NCBI RefSeq assembly: GCF_006716085.1
Contig: NZ_VFON01000001.1
Span: forward strand, 2,914,001 to 2,978,000
Direction: 5' to 3'
DNA from: Leucobacter komagatae
GTDB lineage: Bacteria; Actinomycetota; Actinomycetes; Actinomycetales; Microbacteriaceae
DNA: 64,000 bases
Both the position numbers and the translations under genes were made by a program. This document shows, in pieces, positions 43,161-53,348 of this stretch; the stretch's first letter is position 1, and each line of letters starts with the position of its first letter. The notes beneath the pieces were generated by a model that made no database searches, was not told the origin of the DNA, and saw nothing but the letters and a program-made list of their open reading frames with translations.

Positions 43161-43685
43161 TCAGCCCGCGATGATGTCTTCGAGGTGGGCAGCGCCGTAC
43201 CGCTCGGGCGCGATGCGCTGCATCCCCGCGAGCGCGACGCCGAGCAGCACGGTGCGTTCGGCTGCGAGCTCCGTGACCTCCGGCGACGCACCGCGCAGGG
43301 CCGCGGTCAGCTGGCTGAGGGTCTCTGCGTAGACGGGGCCGAACTCGGGGGAGCGGAGTGCGTAGGCCCATGCGCTCACCCACAGGCCGACCTCTGCCGC
43401 GCGTTCCGGGTCGACGTGGTTGCCGAAGAACTCGCGGATCGGGTCCTCTCCGTCCGCGAACACGGCCTCGTCGAACTCGGCCAGGCTGTCGGCCACGAAC
43501 CTCTGCCAGGCGCTTGCGATGAGCTCAGGGACGCTCTCAAAGTGCTGGTGAATGAGGCCCGGCGATCCTTCGACTGCCGCCGCGACGGATCGCGCCGAGA
43601 CACCTTCGAAACCGCCCGCAAGCATGACCCGGACGGTCGCCTCGATGATCGCCGCGCGGCGCGCTTCTCGTGGCAGGTAGGCCAT
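43161..43685 (-). CDS. TetR-family transcriptional regulator
   Basis: A 174-residue repressor-like protein. The N-terminal HTH spans residues ~8-55 (RRAAIIEATVRVMLAGGFEGVSARSVAAAVEGSPGLIHQHF), and the C-terminal ligand and dimer domain is short. Its ligand is unknown. The ATG at 43685 is served by a TAGACT -10 (43714-43719, minus strand) with a ~22-nt leader and a TGAGGA site. A perfect 22-bp palindrome sits between this gene and the divergent FBP gene, the likely operator for both directions. Confidence 0.9.
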   Translation of the reverse strand: MAYLPREARRAAIIEATVRVMLAGGFEGVSARSVAAAVEGSPGLIHQHFESVPELIASAWQRFVADSLAEFDEAVFADGEDPIREFFGNHVDPERAAEVGLWVSAWAYALRSPEFGPVYAETLSQLTAALRGASPEVTELAAERTVLLGVALAGMQRIAPERYGAAHLEDIIAG

Positions 43686-43726
43686 CGATCCTCATTTCTC
43701 ATGAACTCCGTGTAGTCTATCCGAGT

Positions 43727-43748
43727 AATTTGTACACGTGTACAAATT
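43727..43748. promoter_or_regulatory. 22-bp perfect palindrome, likely TetR operator
   Basis: The half-site AATTTGTACAC is followed directly by its exact reverse complement. The palindrome overlaps the -35 region for tetR and a TTGTAC -35-like hexamer (43730-43735) for the divergent FBP gene, so one dimer bound here should control both. Confidence 0.8.
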
Positions 43749-43786
43749 CGAAGTTATGTGAACTTAAGATTTGAAAAGGAGACATC

Positions 43787-44320
43787 ATGCGCCCCCACGC
43801 GCTCACAACCCTGCGCAACGCACTGGGGAACGTCGACGCGTCAACGCGGAAGACCGCGAGGATGCCGCGCGACGGCTTCACCCCCGCGGTGGAGGATCGC
43901 GACTACCTCGGCTGGCGTGACCCGAGTGCCCCGCAGCGCGGCTACCTCTTTATCGAGGGCGATCGGGGCCTGCAGGGGGTGATGGTCACGACAACGCGCA
44001 CGCGTAACTCAGTGCGGCGGGCCGTGATGTGCGAGTTCTGCCGGATCCCGCGACGGTTTGACCAGGTCGTGCTGTTCACGGCACCGACGTCGCCGAAGCA
44101 GAAGGACAGTTCGACGTTCGGGACGTACCTGTGCATTGACCTCGACTGCAACGCTCGGGTGAACGCGCTGAAGCCGATGGGGCCTCTCGACCCGCCCGCC
44201 GGGGTGATGGTTGCTGAGCGCAGGGCCGAGCTTTCCGAGCGCGTGACGGCGTTCGTCGCCGAGGTGCTCGAGCGTGCGGAGCTGCAGGCTACGCGACGGA
44301 CAAGCTCTGCATCACGCTGA
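43787..44320 (+). CDS. FBP-domain zinc-finger protein, EF-G-binding (FusB-like) candidate
   Basis: A 177-residue protein whose middle holds a treble-clef zinc finger: RAVMCEFCRIPRRFDQVVLF then GTYLCIDLDCNARVNAL. This matches the FBP_C family, named from a fibronectin-binding annotation but including FusB-type proteins that bind elongation factor G and rescue it from fusidic acid. The N-terminal ~65 residues are helical and basic. Whether it acts on EF-G is inference from the family. AAGGAGA precedes the ATG. The operator shared with tetR suggests induction by a small molecule. Its end overlaps the convergent lipoprotein gene by 32 bp. Confidence 0.8.
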   Translation: MRPHALTTLRNALGNVDASTRKTARMPRDGFTPAVEDRDYLGWRDPSAPQRGYLFIEGDRGLQGVMVTTTRTRNSVRRAVMCEFCRIPRRFDQVVLFTAPTSPKQKDSSTFGTYLCIDLDCNARVNALKPMGPLDPPAGVMVAERRAELSERVTAFVAEVLERAELQATRRTSSASR

Positions 44321-45014
44321 TCGCGGTCTGGGCCTCGGGCCCCTCGACCCAGGCGCGCGCTTCGTCCTCCGTGGACGACGCTGGGAGGGTGTGCTGCATG
44401 TCGGCGTAGACCGCCCAGCCATCGCCTGTCGGAACGTCGAAGGCGTTGACGCAATCGGCCCCAGTCGGTGCGGTGTCGGCCATGCGCAGGAGCAGGTACC
44501 GGTAGTCGCCGACGACGGTAGTGGTGAACCAGATCTTGTTCGTGCTCGAGATCGCGCGGGCGCCGTCAAAGGTGCCCAGAACTGTGTCGCCGCAGATGAT
44601 GTCGTTCATCCAGGTAACGCTGCCCTCCGGGTGGTACCTGAACCCCATGGGGAGCCTGGAGGACGGGAAAATTCCGACGGAGCCGCCAGCCCACCTGGGG
44701 GCGCTGCCCGACCAGTCAAAGTCGAAACGGTTGATCTCGGCACCTGGAGGCGCCCAGAATGTCGCTTGGTCGAACGCAAAGCTTCCCTGCTCCCACCCCT
44801 CAGGTGGCGTGGGCGGTGGGGGCAGTTTGGGCTGCTCAGGCGACGGCTCGGGTGAGGGCTCGGGCGTCGGGGTCGGTGACGGCGGTGGGGTCGTCGGCGT
44901 CGCGGTGCTTGGCTTGGGTGAGGGAGGGGCAAGGGGAAGCACCTGCGCGCACCCCGTGAATGCTGTGAGAGCGCTCAGCGACAGCAATAGTGCCGCAATG
45001 GATTTGCCTCTCAT
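44289..45014 (-). CDS. Proline-rich lipoprotein
   Basis: A 241-residue exported lipoprotein. The signal (MRGKSIAALLLSLSALTAFTGC) has a weak lipobox AFTGC, with the lipidated Cys near residue 22, then a ~50-residue Pro/Ser/Thr/Glu spacer typical of wall-spanning linkers. The globular C-terminal domain (from ~residue 73, WEQGSFAFDQATFWAPPGAE) has two further Cys and matches no family I know. The ATG at 45014 is 7 nt after TACTCT (45022-45027, minus strand), so leaderless; the longer frame to 45191 is not supported. Confidence 0.85.
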   Translation of the reverse strand: MRGKSIAALLLSLSALTAFTGCAQVLPLAPPSPKPSTATPTTPPPSPTPTPEPSPEPSPEQPKLPPPPTPPEGWEQGSFAFDQATFWAPPGAEINRFDFDWSGSAPRWAGGSVGIFPSSRLPMGFRYHPEGSVTWMNDIICGDTVLGTFDGARAISSTNKIWFTTTVVGDYRYLLLRMADTAPTGADCVNAFDVPTGDGWAVYADMQHTLPASSTEDEARAWVEGPEAQTAISVMQSLSVA

Positions 45015-45177
45015 GGTGCCGAGAGTAGCAGCGTGTTGTCTCGGCGGAAAGGTCTGGAGGGGCGATCCGGGGTGGCCGGGTTCGCCGGAGAGCACGTCTC
45101 CTGCAAGAGAGGACCTCTCCAACGGTTTGTAGGGGGCTGTTCTGCCAGGAAAGGTCTGTCTCGCGAAGGGGCGTGCG

Positions 45178-46459
45178 GGGCTATAGGACAAAAAGTGTGT
45201 AACGAATCCCGATCTACCCGCACCAGCATGCCGTAGTACGAGGTTCGCTATACCCCGGCACCATTAACCGTGCCGAAAACAACCAACTCGTCCACCTGTC
45301 TGGTATGCGGCAACGCGCTCGTGAAGAACGGTTTCACGAGCGCGGGAACCAGGCGCTGGAGATGCCTGAACTGCGGCAGCTCCTCAACCAGGAAACGGGC
45401 AGACCTCACCCGCCGGCACACCCTCGACCGGTTCCTGTCCTGGCTCCTGGGCAAGGACTCACAAGCCGAAGCCGCGGAACGAGTCTCAGACCGAACCTTC
45501 CGCCGGGAGATCGAATGGTGCTGGCAAATCAGGCCAACGCTCCCGACCGTGACGATACCGCCGAGGTGCGTGATCGTGGACGGAACGTACGTTGGTGGAT
45601 GGTGTCTCCTGGTCGCGCTCGATGAGGACCTCACCCCGCTCGCGTTCCAGTGGTGCTCGACCGAAACCCAGGCCGCGTGGGGTGCGTTGTTCGCGCAGAT
45701 CCCTGCCCCACTCGTGGTGGTGTGTGATGGCGGGCCAGGCCTGAACGCGGCACTCAAAACAGTGTGGCCGGATACGCGCGTGCAGCGTTGCATCTTCCAC
45801 GTCCTGATGAACATACGCACCCATCTCACCTGGAGACCCCGCACCGTTGCTGGGCAGACGCTCCTCGCGCTCACAAAACAGCTTTCACAAGTACAAACGC
45901 CAGAGGACGCTCTCGGCTGGCTCAAGCGGTTGAACGCCTGGCATTCGATCTACGGACGCCTCACTCGTGAACGCTCGTACGCGAGGCGCAGACTCAAGGA
46001 CGGGTCATGGGACTCACCCACCGGGAAACAGTGGTGGTACACCCACGACCGGCTTCGGAAGGCGTACCGGCTCCTCACCGAGATCCAACGCCGCGGACAC
46101 CTGTTCACTTTCGTTCAGATCGATATCCCCAGAACCACGAGCGGCCTCGAGGGAGCCTTCAACTCGGTCCTGAAAACACTCCTCCGATTCCATCGCGGAA
46201 TGCCCACCGTCCATCAGAAACGCGTCGCGGAATGGTTCGCTCTAAAACAAGCAGGACTGCTCCAGACCGCGCACTCGTTCATCACGCACGAAGTGATCAA
46301 CCCGCCAGTGAACCCACGCCCCCGGTTCACGGAACCAGACCCGAGCCCCGAGCTCTACGGCACCGGCCTTGACGCCAGCGAAGGCCTCTGGCTACGCAAA
46401 GGATGGGGAGGGCGGACCTGACACGCCCAACGGTTTACACACTTTTTGTCCTATAGGCC
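45178..46459 (+). mobile_element. Intact IS1249-like insertion sequence with 8-bp target duplications
   Basis: The element is 1,282 bp. Its ends read GGGCTATAGGACAAAAAG (left) and GGCCTATAGGACAAAAAG (right, read inward), a 25-bp inverted repeat with one mismatch. Direct repeats GGCGTGCG flank it exactly at 45170-45177 and 46460-46467. One transposase gene fills the interior. The perfect duplication and intact gene imply a recent insertion, next to a (GGGCCC) repeat and the tRNA-Ser terminator. Confidence 0.93.
45270..46421 (+). CDS. IS1249/IS256-type DDE transposase
   Basis: A 383-residue transposase. An N-terminal zinc ribbon has CLVCGNALVKNGF and RWRCLNCGSSS. A helix-turn-helix-like stretch follows (DSQAEAAERVSDRTFRREI). 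Catalytic acids lie in VIVDGTYVGGW (D), VVCDGGPGLNAAL (D) and TTSGLEGAFNSV (E), typical of MULE/IS256 group enzymes. The frame is intact. The start is GTG at 45270 with no strong ribosome site, usual for weakly expressed transposases. A duplication of GGCGTGCG flanks the element. Confidence 0.92.
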   Translation: MPKTTNSSTCLVCGNALVKNGFTSAGTRRWRCLNCGSSSTRKRADLTRRHTLDRFLSWLLGKDSQAEAAERVSDRTFRREIEWCWQIRPTLPTVTIPPRCVIVDGTYVGGWCLLVALDEDLTPLAFQWCSTETQAAWGALFAQIPAPLVVVCDGGPGLNAALKTVWPDTRVQRCIFHVLMNIRTHLTWRPRTVAGQTLLALTKQLSQVQTPEDALGWLKRLNAWHSIYGRLTRERSYARRRLKDGSWDSPTGKQWWYTHDRLRKAYRLLTEIQRRGHLFTFVQIDIPRTTSGLEGAFNSVLKTLLRFHRGMPTVHQKRVAEWFALKQAGLLQTAHSFITHEVINPPVNPRPRFTEPDPSPELYGTGLDASEGLWLRKGWGGRT

Positions 46460-46466
46460 GGCGTGC

Positions 46467-46482
46467 GGGCCCGGGCCCGGGC
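46467..46482. repeat. (GGGCCC)n microsatellite at the insertion-sequence edge
   Basis: GGGCCCGGGCCCGGGC directly follows the right target duplication and precedes the tRNA-Ser terminator hairpin, so the element inserted at the border of another G-rich repeat-plus-hairpin gap. Confidence 0.7.
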
Positions 46483-46491
46483 GCAAACGCA

Positions 46492-46540
46492 GAAAACCCC
46501 CGCGACCAGAATGCTTCCATTCGATCTAGCGGGGGTTTTC
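46492..46540 (-). terminator. Terminator of the tRNA-Ser gene
   Basis: GAAAACCCCCGC (46492-46503) pairs perfectly with GCGGGGGTTTTC (46529-46540). The 25-nt loop holds a smaller GAATG/CATTC stem. It immediately follows the tRNA 3' end on the minus strand. Confidence 0.8.
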
Positions 46541-46543
46541 TTG

Positions 46544-46632
46544 TGGCGGTGACGGCGGGATTTGAACCCGCGGTAGGGGTTGCCTACACAACATTTCGAG
46601 TGTTGCACCTTCGGCCGCTCGGACACGTCACC
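46544..46632 (-). tRNA. tRNA-Ser (anticodon CGA)
   Basis: Read on the minus strand, the 5' acceptor GGTGACG pairs with CGTCACC, with discriminator G and an encoded CCA at 46544-46546. The anticodon loop reads CTCGAAA with anticodon CGA, between a GCAACA/TGTTGT-type stem. A long variable arm (GTAGGCAACCCCTAC) identifies a type II serine tRNA. The T-arm contains GGTTCAAATCC. It decodes UCG. Confidence 0.95.
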
Positions 46633-46726
46633 GCGGAAAAGCTTACGGGAAAGTGTCTGCAGAACCTAATCGGGGTAAAACTCGCGGGCGCGCCGGAGTG
46701 TCGGAGGCCGGCGCTAGTCTCGACAC

Positions 46727-48049
46727 ATGGCGAAAACGAGTAGCGCGTATGCCTGCACCGAGTGCGGTTGGCAGGCCGCGAAATGGGTTGGCCGCTGCGG
46801 CGAATGCCAGCAGTGGGGCACTGTCGAGTTGCGCGGCGCGGCGAAGGCGTCGCTCGCGCGCACCACGAAGGCCACAGCGCCCGAGGCCGGCCGCGAGGCC
46901 AGGCCGATCACCGAACTCTCGGGCGTCTCGGTCAAGCACCGGCAGACCGGTATCACCGAGCTTGATCGCGTGCTCGGCGGTGGCATTGTGCCGGGTGCCG
47001 CGATCCTCTTCTCTGGCGAACCGGGCGTCGGCAAGTCGACGTTGCTGCTCGACGTCGCCTCGCGCATCGCCAGGCACGGCGCGCGCGTGCTCTACGTGAG
47101 CGGCGAGGAGTCGACGGGGCAGATCCGCATGCGGGCGGAGCGCACCGACGCGCTCGTCGACACGCTCTATCTTGCCGCGGAGACCGACCTGAGCTCGGTG
47201 CTCGGGCACATTGAAATGGTCGATCCGGGGCTCATCATCATCGACTCCGTGCAGACGCTCGCGAGCGATCAGGTCGAGGGCATCGCGGGCGGCCCATCGC
47301 AGGTTCGGGAGGTCGCCGCCGCGCTCATCAGGGTCGCGAAGGATCGCGGGACGCCCGTCATCCTCGTCGGCCACGTCACGAAAGACGGGTCAGTTGCCGG
47401 GCCCAGGCTGCTCGAGCACCTCGTCGACGTGGTCTGTCACTTCGAGGGTGACCGCAACACGGCACTGCGGTTCCTGCGCACGCTGAAGAACCGCTTCGGC
47501 CCGACCGACGAGGTTGGCTGCTTCGAGATGACGGGCGGCGGCATCGCCGAGGTGAGTGACCCGAGCGGGCTGTTTCTGAGCCGGGGCACCGTGCCGGTGA
47601 GCGGGACGTGCGCGACGATTGCAATGGAGGGCCGCCGGGCGCTGCCAGTGGAGATCCAAGCGCTTGTTGCGTCGAGTGCGACCCCAAACCCGCGGCGGGT
47701 GACGAGTGGCGTCGACCCTTCCCGTGTGGCAATGATCCTTGCGGTGCTCGAACGCCGCGCACGCGTTCGGCTCCACGACCAAGACGTGTACGTGTCGACG
47801 GTAGGCGGCGTGAAGCTCACCGAACCGGCGGCAGACCTCGCGATCGCGCTCGCCGTGATTTCTGCGGTCGCCGACAAGCCGCTCGCCCTCGAATTCGCGG
47901 CCTTCGGTGAAATTTCACTGGCCGGTGAGATTCGCGCTGTCACGTCCGGGCCGCAACGCCTGGCGGAGGCAGAACGCCTCGGATACACGCGAGTCGTGGA
48001 CTCAAGGGCCGAAACGCTCGCGGAGGCAAGGCGCACGGCGATCGAATAA
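46727..48049 (+). CDS. radA: DNA repair protein RadA (Sms)
   Basis: A 440-residue RecA-like branch-migration ATPase. The N-terminal C4 zinc finger has YACTECGWQ and GRCGECQQWG. Walker A is SGEPGVGKSTLLL (residues ~100-112), the RadA-specific KNRFG motif is LRTLKNRFGPTDE near residue 255, and the C-terminal Lon-like domain (~270-440) includes GGVKLTEPAADLAIALAV. Length is normal. The ATG at 46727 is 6 nt after TAGTCT (46715-46720), leaderless. Confidence 0.95.
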   Translation: MAKTSSAYACTECGWQAAKWVGRCGECQQWGTVELRGAAKASLARTTKATAPEAGREARPITELSGVSVKHRQTGITELDRVLGGGIVPGAAILFSGEPGVGKSTLLLDVASRIARHGARVLYVSGEESTGQIRMRAERTDALVDTLYLAAETDLSSVLGHIEMVDPGLIIIDSVQTLASDQVEGIAGGPSQVREVAAALIRVAKDRGTPVILVGHVTKDGSVAGPRLLEHLVDVVCHFEGDRNTALRFLRTLKNRFGPTDEVGCFEMTGGGIAEVSDPSGLFLSRGTVPVSGTCATIAMEGRRALPVEIQALVASSATPNPRRVTSGVDPSRVAMILAVLERRARVRLHDQDVYVSTVGGVKLTEPAADLAIALAVISAVADKPLALEFAAFGEISLAGEIRAVTSGPQRLAEAERLGYTRVVDSRAETLAEARRTAIE

Positions 48050-48111
48050 ACCGGCCGCCCTGAGCGGCCTTCGGCCCGGGCACCCCGGTAACCGAGGTAC
48101 ACTACAAGATC

Positions 48112-49617
48112 GTGAGCACAAACACGGTAGATGTCGTACTAATCGGCGGCGGCGTGATGAGCGCAACGCTCGGAACCCTGATCAAACAGGTGCGCCCGGA
48201 CTGGACCATTGAGGTTTTCGAGTCCCGCAGCGAAGTCGCGACCGAAAGCAGCAACGGGTGGAACAACGCGGGCACGGGCCACGCCGCGCTCTGCGAGCTG
48301 AACTACATGCCCGAGGGCAAGGATGGCAGCCTCTCCGCCGACAAGGCGATCAACATCAACGAGCAGTTCCAGCTCTCGCGCGAGTGGTGGTCCACCCTCG
48401 TTGAGCGCGGAATCCTGTCGGAGCCGACGAGCTTCATCAACCCAACCCCGCACATGACCTTCGTGCGCGGCGAGGACAACGTCGACTACCTGCGTCGCCG
48501 GTACGAGCTGCTGAAGACCGAGCCGCTGTTCTCGGACATGGAGTTCAGCGACGACCCCGAGAAGATCGCCGAGTGGGTGCCGCTCGTCATCGATCGCCGC
48601 GCGAAGAGCGACGTTGTCGCCGCGACGCGGTCGGAGTCGGGCACCGACGTCGACTTCGGCGCGCTCACTCGCCAACTGTTCGCGTACCTCGAGCGCGAGG
48701 GCGCCAAGATGCACCTCGAGACCGAGGTGCAGAAGCTCAAGCGCAAGGCCGACGGCACGTGGAACGTGCACGTACGCAGCCGCAACGGCTACGGCACGAC
48801 CGTGACGAACGCGAAGTTCGTGTTCGTTGGCGCGGGCGGCGGGGCGCTCCCGCTGCTGCAGTCGTCGGGCATCCCCGAGATCAAGGGCTTCGGCGGCTTC
48901 CCCATCAGCGGTAAGTTCCTGAAGACTTCGAACCCCGAGATCGTCGAACAGCACAACGCGAAGGTTTACGGCAAGGCGGCGGTTGGTGCGCCCCCGATGT
49001 CGGTGCCTCACCTCGACACCCGCATCATCGACGGCAAGAAGAGCATCCTCTTCGGGCCGTACGCGGGCTTCAGCCCGAACTTCCTGAAGAAGGGCTCGTG
49101 GTGGGACCTCCCCGGTTCCATCCGCGCGCACAACCTCGGCCCGATGATCAAGGTCGGCCTGACCGAGTTCTCGCTCGAGAAGTACCTCGTCTCCGAGCTC
49201 CTCGCGAGCCGCGAGAAGCAGATGGAAACCCTGCGCCAGTACCTGCCGAGCGCGCGCACCGAAGATTGGGAGATGGTCACGGCGGGCCAGCGCGTGCAGG
49301 TCATGAAGAAGGACCCGAAGCTCGGCGGCATCCTGCAGTTCGGTACCGAGGTCATCACCGGCGCAGAGGGATCGATCGCCGGCCTGCTCGGCGCTTCTCC
49401 CGGAGCCTCCACCGCCGTCCACGCGATGCTCGGCGTGCTGAAGACCTGCTTCCCCGACGACTACACGTCGGAGTGGGAGAAAGTCTTCAAGGAGCAGGTC
49501 CCTGCCCTCGGCCAGGGCCTCAACGGCCGCCCGGAGGCCGCGAAGGCGTCGCTCGAGCGCACCACCCGCGTGCTGCAGCTCGGCGTTGACGCTCCTGCCG
49601 AGGCTGTCGAAGCCTAG
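48112..49617 (+). CDS. mqo: Malate:quinone oxidoreductase Mqo
   Basis: A 501-residue FAD enzyme oxidising malate to oxaloacetate and passing electrons to the quinone pool at the membrane surface. The N-terminal dinucleotide loop is VVLIGGGVMSATLGTLIK; ESSNGWNNAGTGHAALCELNYMPE and LFGPYAGFSPNFLKKGSW are family signatures, and GSIAGLLGASPGASTAVHAML lies near the C terminus. The GTG at 48112 lies 8 nt after TACACT (48098-48103), near-leaderless. A strong hairpin follows. Confidence 0.95.
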   Translation: MSTNTVDVVLIGGGVMSATLGTLIKQVRPDWTIEVFESRSEVATESSNGWNNAGTGHAALCELNYMPEGKDGSLSADKAININEQFQLSREWWSTLVERGILSEPTSFINPTPHMTFVRGEDNVDYLRRRYELLKTEPLFSDMEFSDDPEKIAEWVPLVIDRRAKSDVVAATRSESGTDVDFGALTRQLFAYLEREGAKMHLETEVQKLKRKADGTWNVHVRSRNGYGTTVTNAKFVFVGAGGGALPLLQSSGIPEIKGFGGFPISGKFLKTSNPEIVEQHNAKVYGKAAVGAPPMSVPHLDTRIIDGKKSILFGPYAGFSPNFLKKGSWWDLPGSIRAHNLGPMIKVGLTEFSLEKYLVSELLASREKQMETLRQYLPSARTEDWEMVTAGQRVQVMKKDPKLGGILQFGTEVITGAEGSIAGLLGASPGASTAVHAMLGVLKTCFPDDYTSEWEKVFKEQVPALGQGLNGRPEAAKASLERTTRVLQLGVDAPAEAVEA

Positions 49618-49643
49618 CTTTCACGGGTCCTGAGCCCGTACTA

Positions 49644-49677
49644 ATGCCCGTGGCCCCATTCGTGGGGTCACGGGCAT
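49644..49677 (+). terminator. Terminator after mqo
   Basis: ATGCCCGTGGCCCCA (49644-49658) pairs with TGGGGTCACGGGCAT (49663-49677) around a TTCG tetraloop, with one G-T pair. It stands 26 bp after the mqo stop. Confidence 0.85.
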
Positions 49678-49679
49678 TC

Positions 49680-49715
49680 TTGGGCTTGGGCTTGGGCCTG
49701 GGCTTGGGCTTGGGC
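49680..49715 (+). repeat. (TTGGGC)n hexamer microsatellite, six units
   Basis: Six contiguous hexamers, five TTGGGC and one CTGGGC (49698-49703), begin two bases after the mqo terminator. The rest of the gap to 49861 holds nothing I recognise. Confidence 0.85.
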
Positions 49716-49861
49716 TGGCGGGCGCCGGCCCGACGCTTGGGCCTGAGATCGGCCGTTCGCATGCCAAAACCCCGCCGAACCGCAATATCTTCTGCAGATT
49801 CCAGACGGTGGTGCTGGTGGGGCGGGTGCTGGCGCGCTAGCGCGCTGGCTCCACCCCAGCA

Positions 49862-50623
49862 CTACGCGCCGAGCATTTCCTCGAGGTAGGCGGCAGTGTC
49901 TTCCCAGCCCGAGACTGCGTGGCACTTCACGCCCATGGCCTTGACCGGGTAATCATTCCCGTCCGGGTCCAGCCTGTCGCCGATGAAGAGCATCTCGTCG
50001 AGCGAGATCCCGGTGTGCTCCTCGAGTTTGCGCATGCCGTAGGCCTTGTCGATCCCACGCCGCGTGATATCGACGGACGTCGACCCGCCGCTGCGCACCT
50101 CGAGGTCGGGGAGCCGCGCGGCCACGGCCGCCCGCAGCGTGTTCTTCTTCTCTCCCGTGGGATCCCACGCGTGTTTCGCATCGACGGGGGCGCGCTGACC
50201 GAGCGCGGAAAAGGTGACCTGCGACCCGCGGTCTTCCAGGATCTCGCCCCACGGCTCCGCCTCCCACAGGCCAAGCCGCTGCGCCTCTTCACGGAGCGCC
50301 GTGAGGGCACCGTCGCGTTCCTCCTCGGAGAGGTGCTCGCGGTAGACGGTGTGCCAGGCCCTTGCCTCACGCCGCTCGTAGCGCGTGCCGCATGTGGGCA
50401 GCAGATGCAGGCGCTCGAGCGCGGTCTCCGACACCGAGTCGGCGCCGTCGAGCTGCGAGACGAGCTGCGACTCGAACTGCTCGAAGTTGCCGCCAGAAAT
50501 GACCGCGACGGTGGTCTGATCGAGCAGTCGGGCGAACACGTCAAGCATGCGCTGTGGGACGGGGGACTTTGAAGGCGCAAGCGTATCGTCAAGATCGAAC
50601 GCGACAAGGCGGGGGACAGACAT
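49862..50623 (-). CDS. HAD-IIB family hydrolase, phosphomannomutase-like
   Basis: A 253-residue haloacid-dehalogenase phosphatase. Motif I is VAFDLDDTLAPSK (nucleophile Asp near residue 9), motif II VISGG, motif III includes GIDKAYGMRKLEEH and motif IV FIGDRLDPDGND. The cap resembles the eukaryotic-type phosphomannomutase subgroup, so a sugar phosphate substrate is likely, though bacterial members are often generic phosphatases. The ATG at 50623 has GAGAAT 6 nt upstream; the longer open frame is antisense to argF. It diverges from argF. Confidence 0.85.
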   Translation of the reverse strand: MSVPRLVAFDLDDTLAPSKSPVPQRMLDVFARLLDQTTVAVISGGNFEQFESQLVSQLDGADSVSETALERLHLLPTCGTRYERREARAWHTVYREHLSEEERDGALTALREEAQRLGLWEAEPWGEILEDRGSQVTFSALGQRAPVDAKHAWDPTGEKKNTLRAAVAARLPDLEVRSGGSTSVDITRRGIDKAYGMRKLEEHTGISLDEMLFIGDRLDPDGNDYPVKAMGVKCHAVSGWEDTAAYLEEMLGA

Positions 50624-50705
50624 AGCCCGATTCTCCCACAGCGGCGTGGAAACGGCAGGCGCGGCAGTGATGACCGGTTCTCTAGCGGGCGAGGCGGGCG
50701 AGTAA

Positions 50706-53077
<2,372 letters not shown>

Positions 53078-53108
53078 CTAGCGGACTGCCTGTATGGCGG
53101 GGTCTGTC

Positions 53109-53152
53109 CGCCCGCCTTGCGGTGTTTGTCCGTCCGGCGGCGCCCGCCTTGC
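53109..53152 (+). repeat. 12-bp direct repeats in the argH downstream gap
   Basis: CGCCCGCCTTGC occurs at 53109-53120 and 53141-53152, within a longer stretch of imperfect CCGCC/CGGCGG repeats (53095-53195). No gene is seen in this 271-bp gap. Confidence 0.6.
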
Positions 53153-53198
53153 AACGGCTGTCCCGCCGTGCGGTGCCCGACCGGCGGCACCCGCCTCG

Positions 53199-53234
53199 GC
53201 CGGCCTGTGGAGCTTCGCTCACAGGCCGGCTTTT
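53199..53234 (+). terminator. Rho-independent terminator of argF-argH
   Basis: GCCGGCCTGTG (53199-53209) pairs with CACAGGCCGGC (53220-53230); GAGC/GCTC can extend the stem, and TTTT follows at 53231-53234. It is the only terminator here with a clear T-run. Confidence 0.88.
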
Positions 53235-53348
53235 GTACTTCCTGGTGCCACTTGTCCACAGATATCCCTCATTTCGTCCAAACCAGCGATTACCGACGTA
53301 GTGTGGAGTCACTTGCGCAACGACTGACGTCTATTAGGGAGGTGGCGT

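Noticed and set aside
45046..45158. GGAAAGGTCTG repeated at 45046-45056 and 45148-45158
   Set aside because: Two 11-bp copies 102 bp apart in an intergenic gap could be chance, and they do not align with the insertion-sequence ends.
46544..46632. tRNA-Ser as an attachment site for a genomic island
   Set aside because: No integrase and no second copy of the tRNA 3' end is visible; the adjacent mobile element is an insertion sequence with its own target duplication.
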